64,000 bases of DNA from Streptomyces sp. JH34 (GTDB lineage Bacteria; Actinomycetota; Actinomycetes; Streptomycetales; Streptomycetaceae), in assembly GCF_029428875.1 (NCBI RefSeq), contig NZ_JAJSOO010000001.1, positions 6,544,501 through 6,608,500 on the forward strand, in the 5' to 3' direction. Below, piece by piece: positions 37,795 through 47,212 of this stretch (within the stretch, counting starts at the first letter, position 1; each line of letters starts with the position of its first letter). Below the pieces are notes generated by a model. That model had not been told where the DNA came from. It saw only the letters and a list, made by a program, of their open reading frames with translations, and ran no database searches. A program made the translations under genes and the position numbers.

Positions 37795-37884
37795 TTGGTC
37801 CATTGCTCGATCCGAAGAGATTCACACGTTTCTCGCGGGAACATTCCCGCCCTGTGTACTGCGGTGAGACGGAGGTGTGGACCG

Positions 37885-38442
37885 ATGGTGAGGCCGAGGG
37901 ACCGAATGGCGGAGCCCACGATCGAGGACGGGGCTTCGGCGTGGCGAATCGCGCGCGATTCCCGCGTGCTCGACGTGAATTCTTCTTACAGCTATCTGCT
38001 GTGGTGTCGTGACTTCGCGGCGACCTCCGTGGTCGCCCGCGACGAAGGCGGAGAGGCCGTCGCCTTCGTGACCGGCTACCTCCGCCCCGAACTACCCGGC
38101 AGCCTCGTCATCTGGCAGATCGCCGTGGACGACCACCGGCGAGGCAGCGGCCTGGCCGGAGCGATGCTGGACCACCTCACCGCCCGTCTGCGCTCCAAGG
38201 GCGTCCTCCAGCAGATGGAGACGACGATCAGCGCCGACAACGACGCGTCACACCGGCTGTTCCACTCCTTCGCCGCACGGCACGGAGCGTCGGTGGAGCG
38301 TGAGCTGCTGTTCCCCGCAGGAATCTTCCCTGACGCACACGCGTCCGAACACCTCTATCGGATCGGACCGCTGGCCCAGTCGGCAGCCCCGTCCGCCGAT
38401 ACCCGGTTCCCGGACGCCCGGCGCACTAGGAGCGTGTCATGA
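37885..38442 (+). CDS. ectA: L-2,4-diaminobutyrate acetyltransferase
   Basis: 185 residues. The ATG at 37885 follows GGAGG by 9 nt and places the conserved start (EPTIEDGASAWRIARDSRVL, DVNSSYSYLLWCRDF) correctly. The GNAT acetyl-CoA site is VIWQIAVDDHRRGSGLAGAM. It acetylates diaminobutyrate at the 4-amino group, the second step of ectoine synthesis. Its stop overlaps the ectB start (ATGA), so the two are translationally coupled. Confidence 0.95.
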   Translation: MVRPRDRMAEPTIEDGASAWRIARDSRVLDVNSSYSYLLWCRDFAATSVVARDEGGEAVAFVTGYLRPELPGSLVIWQIAVDDHRRGSGLAGAMLDHLTARLRSKGVLQQMETTISADNDASHRLFHSFAARHGASVERELLFPAGIFPDAHASEHLYRIGPLAQSAAPSADTRFPDARRTRSVS

Positions 38443-39710
38443 CGACGAACAACCCGCATGCCCTGAGTGTCTTCGAGAGTCTTGAGTCGGAGGTGCGGAG
38501 CTACTGCCGTGGCTGGCCGACGGTCTTCGACCGTGCGCAGGGTGCACGGCTCACGGACGAGGACGGCCATTCGTACCTGGACTTCTTCGCCGGTGCCGGT
38601 TCGCTGAACTACGGCCACAACAACCCGGTGCTGAAACGCGCGTTGATCGACTACATCGAGCGTGACGGCATCACCCACGGCCTGGACATGGCCACGACCG
38701 CCAAGCGGGCCTTCTTGGAGACGTTCGAGAACGTCATCCTGCGTCCGCGTGACCTGCCGTACAAGGTGATGTTCCCGGGCCCGACGGGTACGAACGCGGT
38801 GGAGTCGGCGCTGAAGCTGGCGCGCAAGGTCAAGGGCCGTGAGTCGGTGGTCTCCTTCACCAACGCGTTCCACGGGATGTCGCTGGGTTCGCTCGCGGTG
38901 ACCGGTAACGCGTTCAAGCGGGCCGGTGCCGGTATCCCGCTGGTGCACGGCACGCCGATGCCGTTCGACAACTACTTCGAGGGCAAGGTCCCCGACTTCC
39001 TGTGGTTCGAGCGGCTGCTGGAGGACCAGGGGTCGGGGCTGAACAAGCCGGCCGCGGTGATCGTGGAGACGGTGCAGGGTGAGGGCGGCATCAACGTCGC
39101 CCGCGCCGAGTGGCTGCGTGCGCTGCAGGAGCTGTGCCACCGCCAGGACATGCTGCTGATCGTCGACGACATCCAGATGGGCTGTGGCCGGACCGGCGGG
39201 TTCTTCTCGTTCGAGGAGGCCGGCATCGTCCCGGACATCGTGACCCTGTCGAAGTCGATCAGTGGGTACGGTCTGCCGATGTCGCTGTGCCTGTTCAAGG
39301 GTGAGCTGGACGTGTGGGAGCCCGGGGAGCACAACGGCACCTTCCGCGGCAACAACCCGGCCTTCGTCACCGCCGCCGCCACGCTGGACGCCTACTGGGC
39401 CGACGGCCAGATGGAGAAGCAGACCCTGGCCCGCGGCGAACAGGTCGAACAGACACTGCTGGCCATCGGGGAAGCACACCCGGAGGCCGAGGCGCAGGTC
39501 CGCGGCCGCGGCCTGGTCTGGGGGATGAAGTTCTCCGACCCCGGTCGTGCCACCGCGGTCTGCAGGCGTGCGTTCGAGCTGGGGCTGCTGGTCGAGACCT
39601 CCGGACCGGAGAGCGAGGTGGTGAAGGTGCTTCCGCCCCTCACCGTCTCCACGGGCGAGCTCGAAGAAGGCCTCCAGATCGTCGCCAAGGCCGTGCGGGA
39701 CACCGCCTGA
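38439..39710 (+). CDS. ectB: Diaminobutyrate-2-oxoglutarate transaminase
   Basis: 423 residues, a class III PLP aminotransferase. The PLP Lys is in VTLSKSISGYGLP, the cofactor Asp in LIVDDIQMGCGRTG, and the N-terminal block is LDFFAGAGSLNYGHNNPVLK. It makes L-2,4-diaminobutyrate from aspartate semialdehyde with glutamate as amino donor, the entry step of ectoine synthesis. It overlaps ectA by 4 bp and is followed by a 105-bp gap before ectC. Confidence 0.97.
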   Translation: MTTNNPHALSVFESLESEVRSYCRGWPTVFDRAQGARLTDEDGHSYLDFFAGAGSLNYGHNNPVLKRALIDYIERDGITHGLDMATTAKRAFLETFENVILRPRDLPYKVMFPGPTGTNAVESALKLARKVKGRESVVSFTNAFHGMSLGSLAVTGNAFKRAGAGIPLVHGTPMPFDNYFEGKVPDFLWFERLLEDQGSGLNKPAAVIVETVQGEGGINVARAEWLRALQELCHRQDMLLIVDDIQMGCGRTGGFFSFEEAGIVPDIVTLSKSISGYGLPMSLCLFKGELDVWEPGEHNGTFRGNNPAFVTAAATLDAYWADGQMEKQTLARGEQVEQTLLAIGEAHPEAEAQVRGRGLVWGMKFSDPGRATAVCRRAFELGLLVETSGPESEVVKVLPPLTVSTGELEEGLQIVAKAVRDTA

Positions 39711-39815
39711 ACACGGGCCGCCGCGGTCGGGAGCGCTGCCCGGTATCCCCCGGGGCACCGTTCACGCCCCCTCGCCAATCCGCCATGAGGTACGTCAGAA
39801 AGGCACCGTAGCGCC

Positions 39816-40214
39816 GTGATCGTCCGATCCTTCGATGACATCGAGAACACCGACCGGCACATCAGGTCCGCTTCAGGTACCTGGGAGAGCAAGCGCATCG
39901 TGCTCGCCAAGGAGAAGGTGGGCTTCTCGCTCCACGAGACCGTGCTGTACGCGGGCACGGAGACGTCGATGTGGTACGCCAACCACATCGAGGCCGTTCT
40001 GTGCACCGAGGGCGAGGCCGAGCTCACCAACGACGAGACCGGCGAGACCCACTGGATCAGGCCGGGCACGATGTACCTGCTGAACGGGCACGAGCACCAC
40101 ACGCTGCGCCCGAAGACCGACTTCCGCTGCGTGTGCGTGTTCAATCCTCCCGTCACCGGACGGGAGGACCACGACGAGAACGGTGTATACCCACTGCTGA
40201 CAGAGGAGGGCTGA
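39816..40214 (+). CDS. ectC: Ectoine synthase
   Basis: 132 residues from a GTG start. A cupin: MIVRSFDDIENTDRHIRSAS, SLHETVLYAGTETSMWYANH and IRPGTMYLLNGHEHHTLRP contain the conserved metal and substrate residues. It closes the ring of N-gamma-acetyl-diaminobutyrate to give ectoine. It lies between ectB and ectD, 3 bp from the ectD ATG. Confidence 0.97.
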   Translation: MIVRSFDDIENTDRHIRSASGTWESKRIVLAKEKVGFSLHETVLYAGTETSMWYANHIEAVLCTEGEAELTNDETGETHWIRPGTMYLLNGHEHHTLRPKTDFRCVCVFNPPVTGREDHDENGVYPLLTEEG

Positions 40215-40217
40215 ACC

Positions 40218-41111
40218 ATGACCACCGATGTACGCGCCGACCTGTACCCCTCGCGCGGCGCCGCCGAGATGACCACTCCCCGCCAGGACCCGGTCATCTG
40301 GTCCGCGCCGGGCACACCGGGCCCCTTCAGCTCGGAGGGCCTCCGGTCCTTCGACCATGAGGGCTTCCTCGCCATCGACCAGTTGATCACCCCGGGCGAG
40401 GTGGCCGTCTACCGGGCGGAGCTGGACCGGCTGATCGCCGATCCCGCCGTCCGCGCGGACGAGCGCTCGATCATCGAGCCGAAGTCGCAGAGCGTGCGCT
40501 CGGTCTTCGAGGTCCACAAGCTCAGCGAGGTCTTCGCGAAGCTGGTGCGGGACGAGCGTGTGGTGGGCCGCGCCCGCCAGATCCTCGGCTCCGACGTGTA
40601 CGTCCACCAGTCCCGGATCAACGTCAAGCCCGGCTTCGGAGCCTCCGGCTTCTACTGGCACTCCGACTTCGAGACCTGGCACGCCGAGGACGGCCTGCCG
40701 AACATGCGCGCCGTGTCCGTCTCGATCGCCCTGACCGAGAACTTCGACACCAACGGCGGGCTCATGATCATGCCCGGCTCCCACAAGTCGTTCGTCGGCT
40801 GCGCGGGCGAGACGCCCAAGGACAACTACAAGAGGTCCTTGCAGATGCAGGACGCCGGCATCCCCTCCGACGAGGTGCTGACCAAGCTCGCCGACCGGCA
40901 CGGCATCAAGCTCTTCACCGGCAAGGCCGGCTCGGCGACCTGGTTCGACTGCAACGCCATGCACGGCTCCGGGGACAACATCACCCCCTACGCCCGGTCG
41001 AACGTCTTCATCGTCTTCAACAGCGTCGACAACACGGCGGAAGAACCCTTCGCGGCCCCCATCCGCCGGCCCGACTTCATCGGCGCCCGCGACTTCACCC
41101 CGGTCAGGTAG
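40218..41111 (+). CDS. ectD: Ectoine 5-hydroxylase
   Basis: 297 residues of the Fe(II)/2-oxoglutarate dioxygenase superfamily. Metal ligands His148 and Asp150 (FYWHSDFETWH) and His249 (DCNAMHGSGDN) are in place, along with the ectoine hydroxylase signature block. It converts ectoine to 5-hydroxyectoine, so the strain should make both stress protectants. Last gene of the operon, followed by a strong hairpin. Confidence 0.97.
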   Translation: MTTDVRADLYPSRGAAEMTTPRQDPVIWSAPGTPGPFSSEGLRSFDHEGFLAIDQLITPGEVAVYRAELDRLIADPAVRADERSIIEPKSQSVRSVFEVHKLSEVFAKLVRDERVVGRARQILGSDVYVHQSRINVKPGFGASGFYWHSDFETWHAEDGLPNMRAVSVSIALTENFDTNGGLMIMPGSHKSFVGCAGETPKDNYKRSLQMQDAGIPSDEVLTKLADRHGIKLFTGKAGSATWFDCNAMHGSGDNITPYARSNVFIVFNSVDNTAEEPFAAPIRRPDFIGARDFTPVR

Positions 41112-41168
41112 GCCTGCCGACGACAGGGGCCCGGGGCCTCGGCGCTCCGGCGTGCGACGTACCTCTCC

Positions 41169-41214
41169 ACGGGAGCACCCACCCCTCGCACCGGCGACGG
41201 GTGGGTGCTCCCGT
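41169..41214 (+). terminator. Strong hairpin after ectD
   Basis: A perfect 16-bp stem (41169-41184 with 41199-41214, ACGGGAGCACCCACCC and its complement) and a 14-nt loop, 57 nt after the ectD stop. A very stable intrinsic terminator for ectABCD. Confidence 0.85.
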
Positions 41215-41283
41215 CCGGTGCGCGAATGCCCGCGGTGGCGGCACCGCCAGCTCTCCGCCGGAGCCACACCCCATCCCTTTCGA

Positions 41284-41295
41284 GAGACGCGTCTC
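41284..41295. promoter_or_regulatory. Perfect palindrome before the DUF1684/ABC operon
   Basis: GAGACGCGTCTC is a perfect 12-bp palindrome, 18 bp upstream of a TTGACA (41314-41319) that could be a -35 element, with CAATAA as a poor -10 at 41337. It resembles a dimeric repressor site, but no regulator gene is adjacent. Confidence 0.35.
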
Positions 41296-41411
41296 ACAAT
41301 ATGGCGCAAGAGTTTGACATTAGATGTGCTTATGGTCAATAAAGGTGATGCTTTGGCCACTTATTCACGTCCTGTGCAGACAGGCTGTGAGGGCCGCCCT
41401 CGCCTAGATGA

Positions 41412-42152
41412 ATGAGTACTGCCGTGTCCCACTCGTCCCCCGACCGCTCATCCGTCGCCCCGGCGGAGGAGTGGGATGCCTGGCGTGCCGAGCGTCACCG
41501 TGCGCTCACCTCTCCGACCGGCAATCTCGCCCTGGTCGAAACCCGCTGGGCGCCGGCGGGCGAGGTGCCGGACGCCGAGCAGGCCAGTGAGGGCCTGCCG
41601 GACACCGTGACCGTCACCACGCTCCGGCGCACCGACATGGTCACCGGCGAACCCGAGCACGGCCTGCGCTTCTGGGACGCCGACGCGCCCGCCATCCGCG
41701 CCTTCGACCGGGTCGACGCCTTCGCGTACGACCCGGCCTGGGTCCTGGAGGCCTCCTACACGCCCGTCCCCGGCGCCCGGCGCATCGCCTTCGAGCACAT
41801 CCGGGACAACGGCGGCAGCCGTGACCTCGTCGTCCCGGGTGACATCACGCTCACCGTCGACGGACGCGCCTACACGCTCAGCGCCTTCGACGACGACGGG
41901 ACCCTCCTGCTCGTCTTCGGGGACCCGACCAACGGCGACACCACCTACGGGGCCGGCCGCTTCCTCTTCGTGCGGCGCACGGACGACGAGAGCCGTGTCG
42001 TCCTCGACTTCAACCAGGCCTTCGTGCCGCCCTGCGGATTCTCCGATCAGTACAACTGTCCGATGCCGCCGCGGCAGAACCGCTTCCACCTGCCCGTCGA
42101 GGCGGGCGAGAAGCTCCCCGTCCTCCGCGACGGCTCCGACGCCCAGCACTGA
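41412..42152 (+). CDS. DUF1684 family protein
   Basis: 246 residues with the DUF1684 blocks WRAERHRALTSPTGNLALVE, LRFWDADAPAIRAFDRVDAF, LLLVFGDPTNGDTTYGAGRF and VVLDFNQAFVPPCGFSDQYN, plus the conserved CPMPPRQNRF near the end. The family is widespread and its function is not established. It starts 38 bp before an oligopeptide/nickel-type ABC operon and is probably co-transcribed with it, which may link it to the imported compound. Confidence 0.85.
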   Translation: MSTAVSHSSPDRSSVAPAEEWDAWRAERHRALTSPTGNLALVETRWAPAGEVPDAEQASEGLPDTVTVTTLRRTDMVTGEPEHGLRFWDADAPAIRAFDRVDAFAYDPAWVLEASYTPVPGARRIAFEHIRDNGGSRDLVVPGDITLTVDGRAYTLSAFDDDGTLLLVFGDPTNGDTTYGAGRFLFVRRTDDESRVVLDFNQAFVPPCGFSDQYNCPMPPRQNRFHLPVEAGEKLPVLRDGSDAQH

Positions 42153-42190
42153 TCACCCCGCAGCTCCCCGCACCGAAAGAGCCCTGACCC

Positions 42191-43708
42191 ATGAGCACCA
42201 AGAAGAACGTCCTGTACGGCACCGCCACCGTCGCCGCTCTCGCCCTGGCCCTGACCGCATGCGGCGGCTCCGGCGGCACCAGCGCCTCGGGCGGCACCTG
42301 GGACAAGGACGCGGTCGTCAACATAGGCTCCCTCTACGAGCCGCAGAACCTCGACAACACCGCGGGCGGCGGCCAGGGCGTCACCGAGGCCCTCAACGGC
42401 AACGTCTACGAGGGCCTGTTCAGACTCACCGACGACGGCGAGGTCGAGAAGCTCCTCGCCCAGGACTACGAGACCAGCGCCGACGGCCTCACCTACACCT
42501 TCACCCTGCGCGACGGCGTGAAGTTCCACAGTGGCAAGGAACTCACCAGCGAGGACGTCAAGTACAGCCTGGAGAAGGTCCTCGCCGACGACTCCCAGTC
42601 GGCCCGCAAGAGCAACCTCGAGGTCGTCAAGGACATAGCCACCCCCGACAAGCGGACCGTGAAGATCACGCTGTCCAAGAAGTCGATCTCCTTCGTCTAC
42701 AACCTCTCCTACGTCTGGATCATCAACTCCCAGGCGAAGGACCTGAAGACGACCGAGGACGGTACCGGCCCGTACGCCCTGAACAAGTGGACCCGCGGAT
42801 CCGCGCTGAGCCTGAACCGTTTCGCGGGCTACTGGGGGGACGCCGCCGCCAACAAGCAGGTCGTCTTCCACTACTACAAGGACGCCTCGGCGCTCAACAA
42901 CGCCCTGCTGACCAACGCCGTGGACGTCGTCACCAGCGAGCAGTCGCCCGACGCGCTGGAGCAGTTCAAGAGCAACGGCACCTACAAGGTCAACGACGGC
43001 GACTCCACCACCAAGCTGCTGCTGGCGTTCAACGACAAGGCCAAGCCCTTCACGGACGTCAAGGTGCGCCAGGCCGTGTCCGCCGCCATCGACGACAAGA
43101 AGCTCCTGGAGTCCGTCTGGGGCGGTTACGGCAAGCAGATCGGCTCGATGGTCCCGCCCACCGACCCCTGGTACGAGGACCTGACCGACGTCAACGCCCA
43201 CGACGTGACGAAGGCCAAGAAGCTGCTGTCCGAGGCCGGTTACGCCAAGGGCTTCAGCTTCACGCTCGACACCCCCAACTACGACCCGCACCCCACGGCC
43301 GCGACCTTCATCAAGTCCCAGCTCGCCAAGGTCGGCATCACCGTCAAGATCAACACGATCACCCCTGACGAGTGGTACACGAAGGTCTACAAGAACCACG
43401 ACTTCTCGGCCACGCTCCAGGAGCACGTCAACGACCGCGACCTGGTCTGGTACGGCAACCCCGACTTCTACTGGGGCTACGACAACCCGCAGGTCACCCA
43501 GTGGGTCGAGCAGGCGGAGGAAGCCTCCAGCACCGCCGACCAGACCGAGCTGCTGAAGAAGGTCAACCGGCAGACCGCCGAGGACGCGGCCAGCGACTGG
43601 CTGTACCTCTACCCGCAGATCGTCGTCGCGAACAACAAGCTCTCCGGCTACCCCCTCAACGGGCTGAACTCCCAGTTCTTCGCCTACGACATCAAGAAGA
43701 AGGGCTGA
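42191..43708 (+). CDS. ABC solute-binding lipoprotein (family 5, peptide/nickel type)
   Basis: 505 residues. Lipobox LALTAC with Cys24. The fold is that of oligopeptide, dipeptide and nickel binding proteins: IGSLYEPQNLDNTAGGG, VYEGLFRLTDDGEVEKLLAQ, LTYTFTLRDGVKFHSGKELT and KVRQAVSAAIDDKKLLESVW. It is anchored outside the membrane and feeds the two permeases that follow. The substrate is not identifiable by eye. Its stop overlaps the next ATG (TGATG). Confidence 0.9.
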   Translation: MSTKKNVLYGTATVAALALALTACGGSGGTSASGGTWDKDAVVNIGSLYEPQNLDNTAGGGQGVTEALNGNVYEGLFRLTDDGEVEKLLAQDYETSADGLTYTFTLRDGVKFHSGKELTSEDVKYSLEKVLADDSQSARKSNLEVVKDIATPDKRTVKITLSKKSISFVYNLSYVWIINSQAKDLKTTEDGTGPYALNKWTRGSALSLNRFAGYWGDAAANKQVVFHYYKDASALNNALLTNAVDVVTSEQSPDALEQFKSNGTYKVNDGDSTTKLLLAFNDKAKPFTDVKVRQAVSAAIDDKKLLESVWGGYGKQIGSMVPPTDPWYEDLTDVNAHDVTKAKKLLSEAGYAKGFSFTLDTPNYDPHPTAATFIKSQLAKVGITVKINTITPDEWYTKVYKNHDFSATLQEHVNDRDLVWYGNPDFYWGYDNPQVTQWVEQAEEASSTADQTELLKKVNRQTAEDAASDWLYLYPQIVVANNKLSGYPLNGLNSQFFAYDIKKKG

Positions 43709-44673
43709 TGGCGCGCTATCTGGTGCGCCGGCTGGCCTTCCTCGCCGTGTCGCTGGCGCTGGCGAGCGTGGTGCTGTTCGTGCTGCTTCGCATGCTGCCG
43801 GGCGACCCGGCCAACGCGCTCACCTCGGTCGGTGCCGGCCCCGAGCAGATAGCCGCGGCCCGCCGCGCCATCGGCTCCGACCGCCCGCTGCCCGAACAGT
43901 TCACCCACTGGATCGGGCAGCTGGCGAGCGGCGACCTCGGGACCTCGTTCGTCAGCTCACTGCCCGTGGGCCCCGAGGTCGCCGCCCGGCTGGACGTCAC
44001 CGTGCCGCTCACGCTGGCGGCGTTCGTCCTGGCCGTCCTGGTCGCCGTCCCCGCCGGGTTCACGGCCGCGTACAAGCGGCACACCTGGTACGGCGCGCTG
44101 CTCAGCGGGGTCTCCCAACTGGGCATCGCGATACCCGTGTTCTGGCTCGGCATGATCCTCATCGCGGTGTTCGCGCTCAACGCCGGCTGGCTGCCCTCCG
44201 GAGGTTTTCCGCAGGACGGCTGGGCCGAACCGGCCGAGGCGATCCGCTCCCTCGTGCTGCCGGTCGTGACCATCGCGCTCGTGATGAGCGCGTCCCTGAT
44301 CCGCTACGTCCGCTCCGCCACCCTCGACGTCCTCGGCAGCGACTACCTGCGGACCGCACGCGCCCTCGGCTCCTCCTTCGGCGGCGCCATGCGCCGGCAC
44401 GGTCTGCGCAACGCCTCCGTGCCGGTGATCTCCGTCCTCGGCATCGAACTCGCCTCGACACTGCTCGGGGCCGTCGTCGTCGAGTCGGTGTACGCGCTGC
44501 CGGGCCTCGGCTCGATGCTCGCCACCGGCATCGCGCAGCACGACTACCCGGTCATCCAGGGCGTGCTGTTCGTGTCCACCCTCGCGGTCCTGGTGATCGG
44601 CTTCGTCGCCGACCTGGCCCAGCGGATCATCGACCCGCGACTGCGCGGCCGGCTCTCGGGAGGTTCCCGATGA
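43708..44673 (+). CDS. ABC permease, DppB/OppB type
   Basis: 321 residues. N-terminal helix YLVRRLAFLAVSLALASVVL and the typical LRMLPGDPANALTSVG loop, then five further helices and the permease block YLRTARALGSSFGGAMRRHG. Partner of the DppC-type permease, whose ATG overlaps its stop. Confidence 0.9.
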   Translation: MARYLVRRLAFLAVSLALASVVLFVLLRMLPGDPANALTSVGAGPEQIAAARRAIGSDRPLPEQFTHWIGQLASGDLGTSFVSSLPVGPEVAARLDVTVPLTLAAFVLAVLVAVPAGFTAAYKRHTWYGALLSGVSQLGIAIPVFWLGMILIAVFALNAGWLPSGGFPQDGWAEPAEAIRSLVLPVVTIALVMSASLIRYVRSATLDVLGSDYLRTARALGSSFGGAMRRHGLRNASVPVISVLGIELASTLLGAVVVESVYALPGLGSMLATGIAQHDYPVIQGVLFVSTLAVLVIGFVADLAQRIIDPRLRGRLSGGSR

Positions 44674-45524
44674 CCGGGACGGACCTGCTCGCCCCGACGA
44701 AGCGGCGCTCCCGGCGCTCCGTCACCCTCGTGGTCGGCTGCGTACTCGCCGGGCTGATCGCGCTCCTGGCCCTGGTGTCGCTGCTCTGGCTGCCCTACGA
44801 CGCCGAGGACACCTCCGGCGGACGGCTCGCCGGACCCGGCGACGGTCATCTCCTCGGCACCGACAAGCTCGGGCGTGACCTGTTCACCCAGGTGATGACC
44901 GGCTCCCGCATCGCCGTCGAGGCGGGACTCGGGTCGGTCCTCATCGCCGCCGTCATCGGGATCACCCTGGGCGTGCTCGCCGCGTACGCCCAGGGCTGGA
45001 TCGACGACACGCTCTCGGCGTTCCTCGACATCCTGATCGCCTTCCCGACCCTGCTGCTCGCGATGCTCATCGTCGCCGCCCGCTCGGCGACACTCGGCTC
45101 GGCGGTCCTGGCGATCGGCCTGGCGCAGAGCGCGGTCGTGGCGCGCCTGGTGCGCATCCTGGTCAAGCGGGTGCTGGCACAGGACTACATCACCGCCGCC
45201 CGTACCTCCGGCACCTCCTGGCCGCGTACGGTCCTCTCCCACGTGCTGCCCAACATCTGGCCGACGCTCGTGGTGAACCTCGCCCTGCAGTTCGGCCTCG
45301 CCGTGCTCGCCGAGGCCGGGCTGTCCTACCTCGGCCTCGGAGCACCGCCGCCCAACGCCTCCTGGGGCCGCATGCTCCAGGAGGCCCAGGCCACCTTCAC
45401 CACGGCTCCGGCCGGTGCGCTCGCACCCGGCATCCTGCTCGTACTGCTCGTCATCGGCGTGAACCTCATCGCCGACGGCCTGCGTGACACCCTCGACCCG
45501 GCCACCCGGCGGAGGCGCGCGTGA
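44670..45524 (+). CDS. ABC permease, DppC/OppC type
   Basis: 284 residues. N-terminal helix VVGCVLAGLIALLALVSLLW, then GTDKLGRDLFTQVMTGSRIA, the conserved DppC entry block, and the EAA-like YITAARTSGTSWPRTVLSHV. Six membrane helices predicted. Its stop overlaps the GTG of the first ATPase. Confidence 0.9.
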   Translation: MTGTDLLAPTKRRSRRSVTLVVGCVLAGLIALLALVSLLWLPYDAEDTSGGRLAGPGDGHLLGTDKLGRDLFTQVMTGSRIAVEAGLGSVLIAAVIGITLGVLAAYAQGWIDDTLSAFLDILIAFPTLLLAMLIVAARSATLGSAVLAIGLAQSAVVARLVRILVKRVLAQDYITAARTSGTSWPRTVLSHVLPNIWPTLVVNLALQFGLAVLAEAGLSYLGLGAPPPNASWGRMLQEAQATFTTAPAGALAPGILLVLLVIGVNLIADGLRDTLDPATRRRRA

Positions 45525-46321
45525 CTCTCCTCGACGTACGCGGACTGACCGTACGGACCGACGACGGACGGACCCTGGTCGACGGCCTGTCGTTCACGGT
45601 CGCGGGAGGTGAACGGCTCGGCCTCATCGGCGAGTCCGGCTCCGGCAAGTCCCTCACCACCCTCGCGGTGCTCGGGCTGCTGCCCGACGGCATGACCTCG
45701 ACCGGCAGTGTGGAGCTCGCCGGGACCCAGACCGTCGGTGCCTCGGAGAAGAGCCTCACCGCCGTCCGCGGACACGACGCCGCAGTCGTGTTCCAGGAGC
45801 CGCTGACCGCGCTGGACCCGCTGATGCGCCTCGGCAGGCAGATCGCCGAGCCCCTCGCCCGGCGCACCGGCCTCAAGGGCAAGGACCTGCGCGCGGCTGT
45901 GCACGACGCCCTCGAACAGGTACGGCTCCCCGAACCCGGCCGCATCGCCCGGGCCTTCGCCCACGAGATCTCCGGCGGACAACGCCAGCGGGTCGCGCTG
46001 GCGATGGCCCTGGCCTGCGAACCGAAGCTGCTCGTCGCCGACGAGCCCACCACGGCACTGGACGTGTCGGTGCAGGCCGAGATGCTGGAGCTGATCGACG
46101 GCCTCGTCCGGGAGCGGGAGATGGCCGTGCTGTTCGTCAGCCACGACCTGGCCGTCGTGTCCCGGGTCACCGACCGGGTGCTGGTCATGAAGGACGGACG
46201 TGCCGTCGAGCAGGGCGCGGTCCACGACATCGTGCGCGCACCGCGCGAGGAGTACACCCGGACCCTGGTCGCCAGCGCCCGGAAACTGGAGTCCGCCCTG
46301 GACCTGAGGAGCGCGCCATGA
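45521..46321 (+). CDS. ABC ATPase, DppD/OppD type
   Basis: 266 residues. Walker A GESGSGKSLTT, signature ISGGQRQRVALAMAL, Walker B LLVADEPTTALDV and the switch His in FVSHDLAVV are intact. It lacks the C-terminal oligopeptide extension with the iron-sulfur Cys seen in some family members. It energises the importer together with the second ATPase, whose ATG overlaps its stop. Confidence 0.92.
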   Translation: MTLLDVRGLTVRTDDGRTLVDGLSFTVAGGERLGLIGESGSGKSLTTLAVLGLLPDGMTSTGSVELAGTQTVGASEKSLTAVRGHDAAVVFQEPLTALDPLMRLGRQIAEPLARRTGLKGKDLRAAVHDALEQVRLPEPGRIARAFAHEISGGQRQRVALAMALACEPKLLVADEPTTALDVSVQAEMLELIDGLVREREMAVLFVSHDLAVVSRVTDRVLVMKDGRAVEQGAVHDIVRAPREEYTRTLVASARKLESALDLRSAP

Positions 46322-47085
46322 CGCCCGTGCTGGAGTTGAAGGACGCCGCCGTGCGCTACCGGGGGACCGCCGCCGACGTGGTCTCGGACGTGTCCCTCGC
46401 CGTCGAGGCCGGCGAGAGCCTCGCGCTGGTCGGCGAGTCCGGCGCGGGCAAGACGACACTGCTGCGGCTGCTGCTGGGCCTCGCCCGCCCCACGGCCGGT
46501 GCCGTCCGCTTCGACGGGGCCGCCCTGAACCCGCGCGACCGCGAGCAGATGCGCCGCTTCCGGCGCGGCGTCCAGTGCGTCTTCCAGGACCCCTACTCCT
46601 CGCTCGACCCCAGCCGCCGGGTCGGCGCGATCGTCGCGGAGCCCCTGCGCTCCCTCGGCCTCGACACCCGCTCCACGGCTGCGCCCAAGGTGGCCGCCGC
46701 GCTGGAACGCGTCGGTCTCCAGGCGGACGCCGTCGACCGCTACCCGCACGAGTTCTCCGGCGGACAGCGCCAGCGCATCGCCATCGCCCGCGCCACGGTC
46801 TGCGATCCACGCGTCCTCCTGGCCGACGAACCGGTCAGCGCACTGGACGTCACCACGCGGGTGAAGGTCGTCGACCTGCTGGCCGAACTGAAGCAGGAAC
46901 GGGGACTGACGCTGGTCATGGTCTCCCACGACCTGTCGGTCGTGGCCTCGTTGTGCGAGCGCACCGCCGTGCTGGAACGCGGCCGGGTGGTCGAGCAGGG
47001 AGCCACCTCCCAGGTGCTCGGCGAACCCGAGCACCCCTACACCCGGCGCCTGATCGAGAGCGTGCCCAGGCTGCCCACCTCGTGA
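46318..47085 (+). CDS. ABC ATPase, DppF/OppF type
   Basis: 255 residues. Walker A GESGAGKTTLLRLLLG, the OppF-type block VFQDPYSSLDPSRRVG, signature FSGGQRQRIAIARA, Walker B VLLADEPVSALDV and switch His MVSHDLSVV. The last gene of the five-gene transporter; with its partner it forms the ATPase heterodimer. Confidence 0.92.
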   Translation: MTPVLELKDAAVRYRGTAADVVSDVSLAVEAGESLALVGESGAGKTTLLRLLLGLARPTAGAVRFDGAALNPRDREQMRRFRRGVQCVFQDPYSSLDPSRRVGAIVAEPLRSLGLDTRSTAAPKVAAALERVGLQADAVDRYPHEFSGGQRQRIAIARATVCDPRVLLADEPVSALDVTTRVKVVDLLAELKQERGLTLVMVSHDLSVVASLCERTAVLERGRVVEQGATSQVLGEPEHPYTRRLIESVPRLPTS

Positions 47086-47212
47086 CAGGCCGACGGGGGA
47101 CCGACCGCCCCCTGATCGCGTGAACACAGCCGGAGTCGGAGGCGCGGCGCGACCGGAACCTCGCTGCGACGCCTCGCCGACGCACCGGGCGAAAATTGTG
47201 AGCCCACCCATA

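Larger units (their letters stand above)
36683..37884. other. Long divergent intergenic region between encapsulin and ectoine operons
   Basis: About 1.2 kb without an intact gene. The left part must carry the promoter of the 2-MIB operon. The middle (37100-37400) has a possible ROK-family remnant on the minus strand. The right part, from about 37430, is clearly richer in A+T and carries the ectA promoter. Confidence 0.5.
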
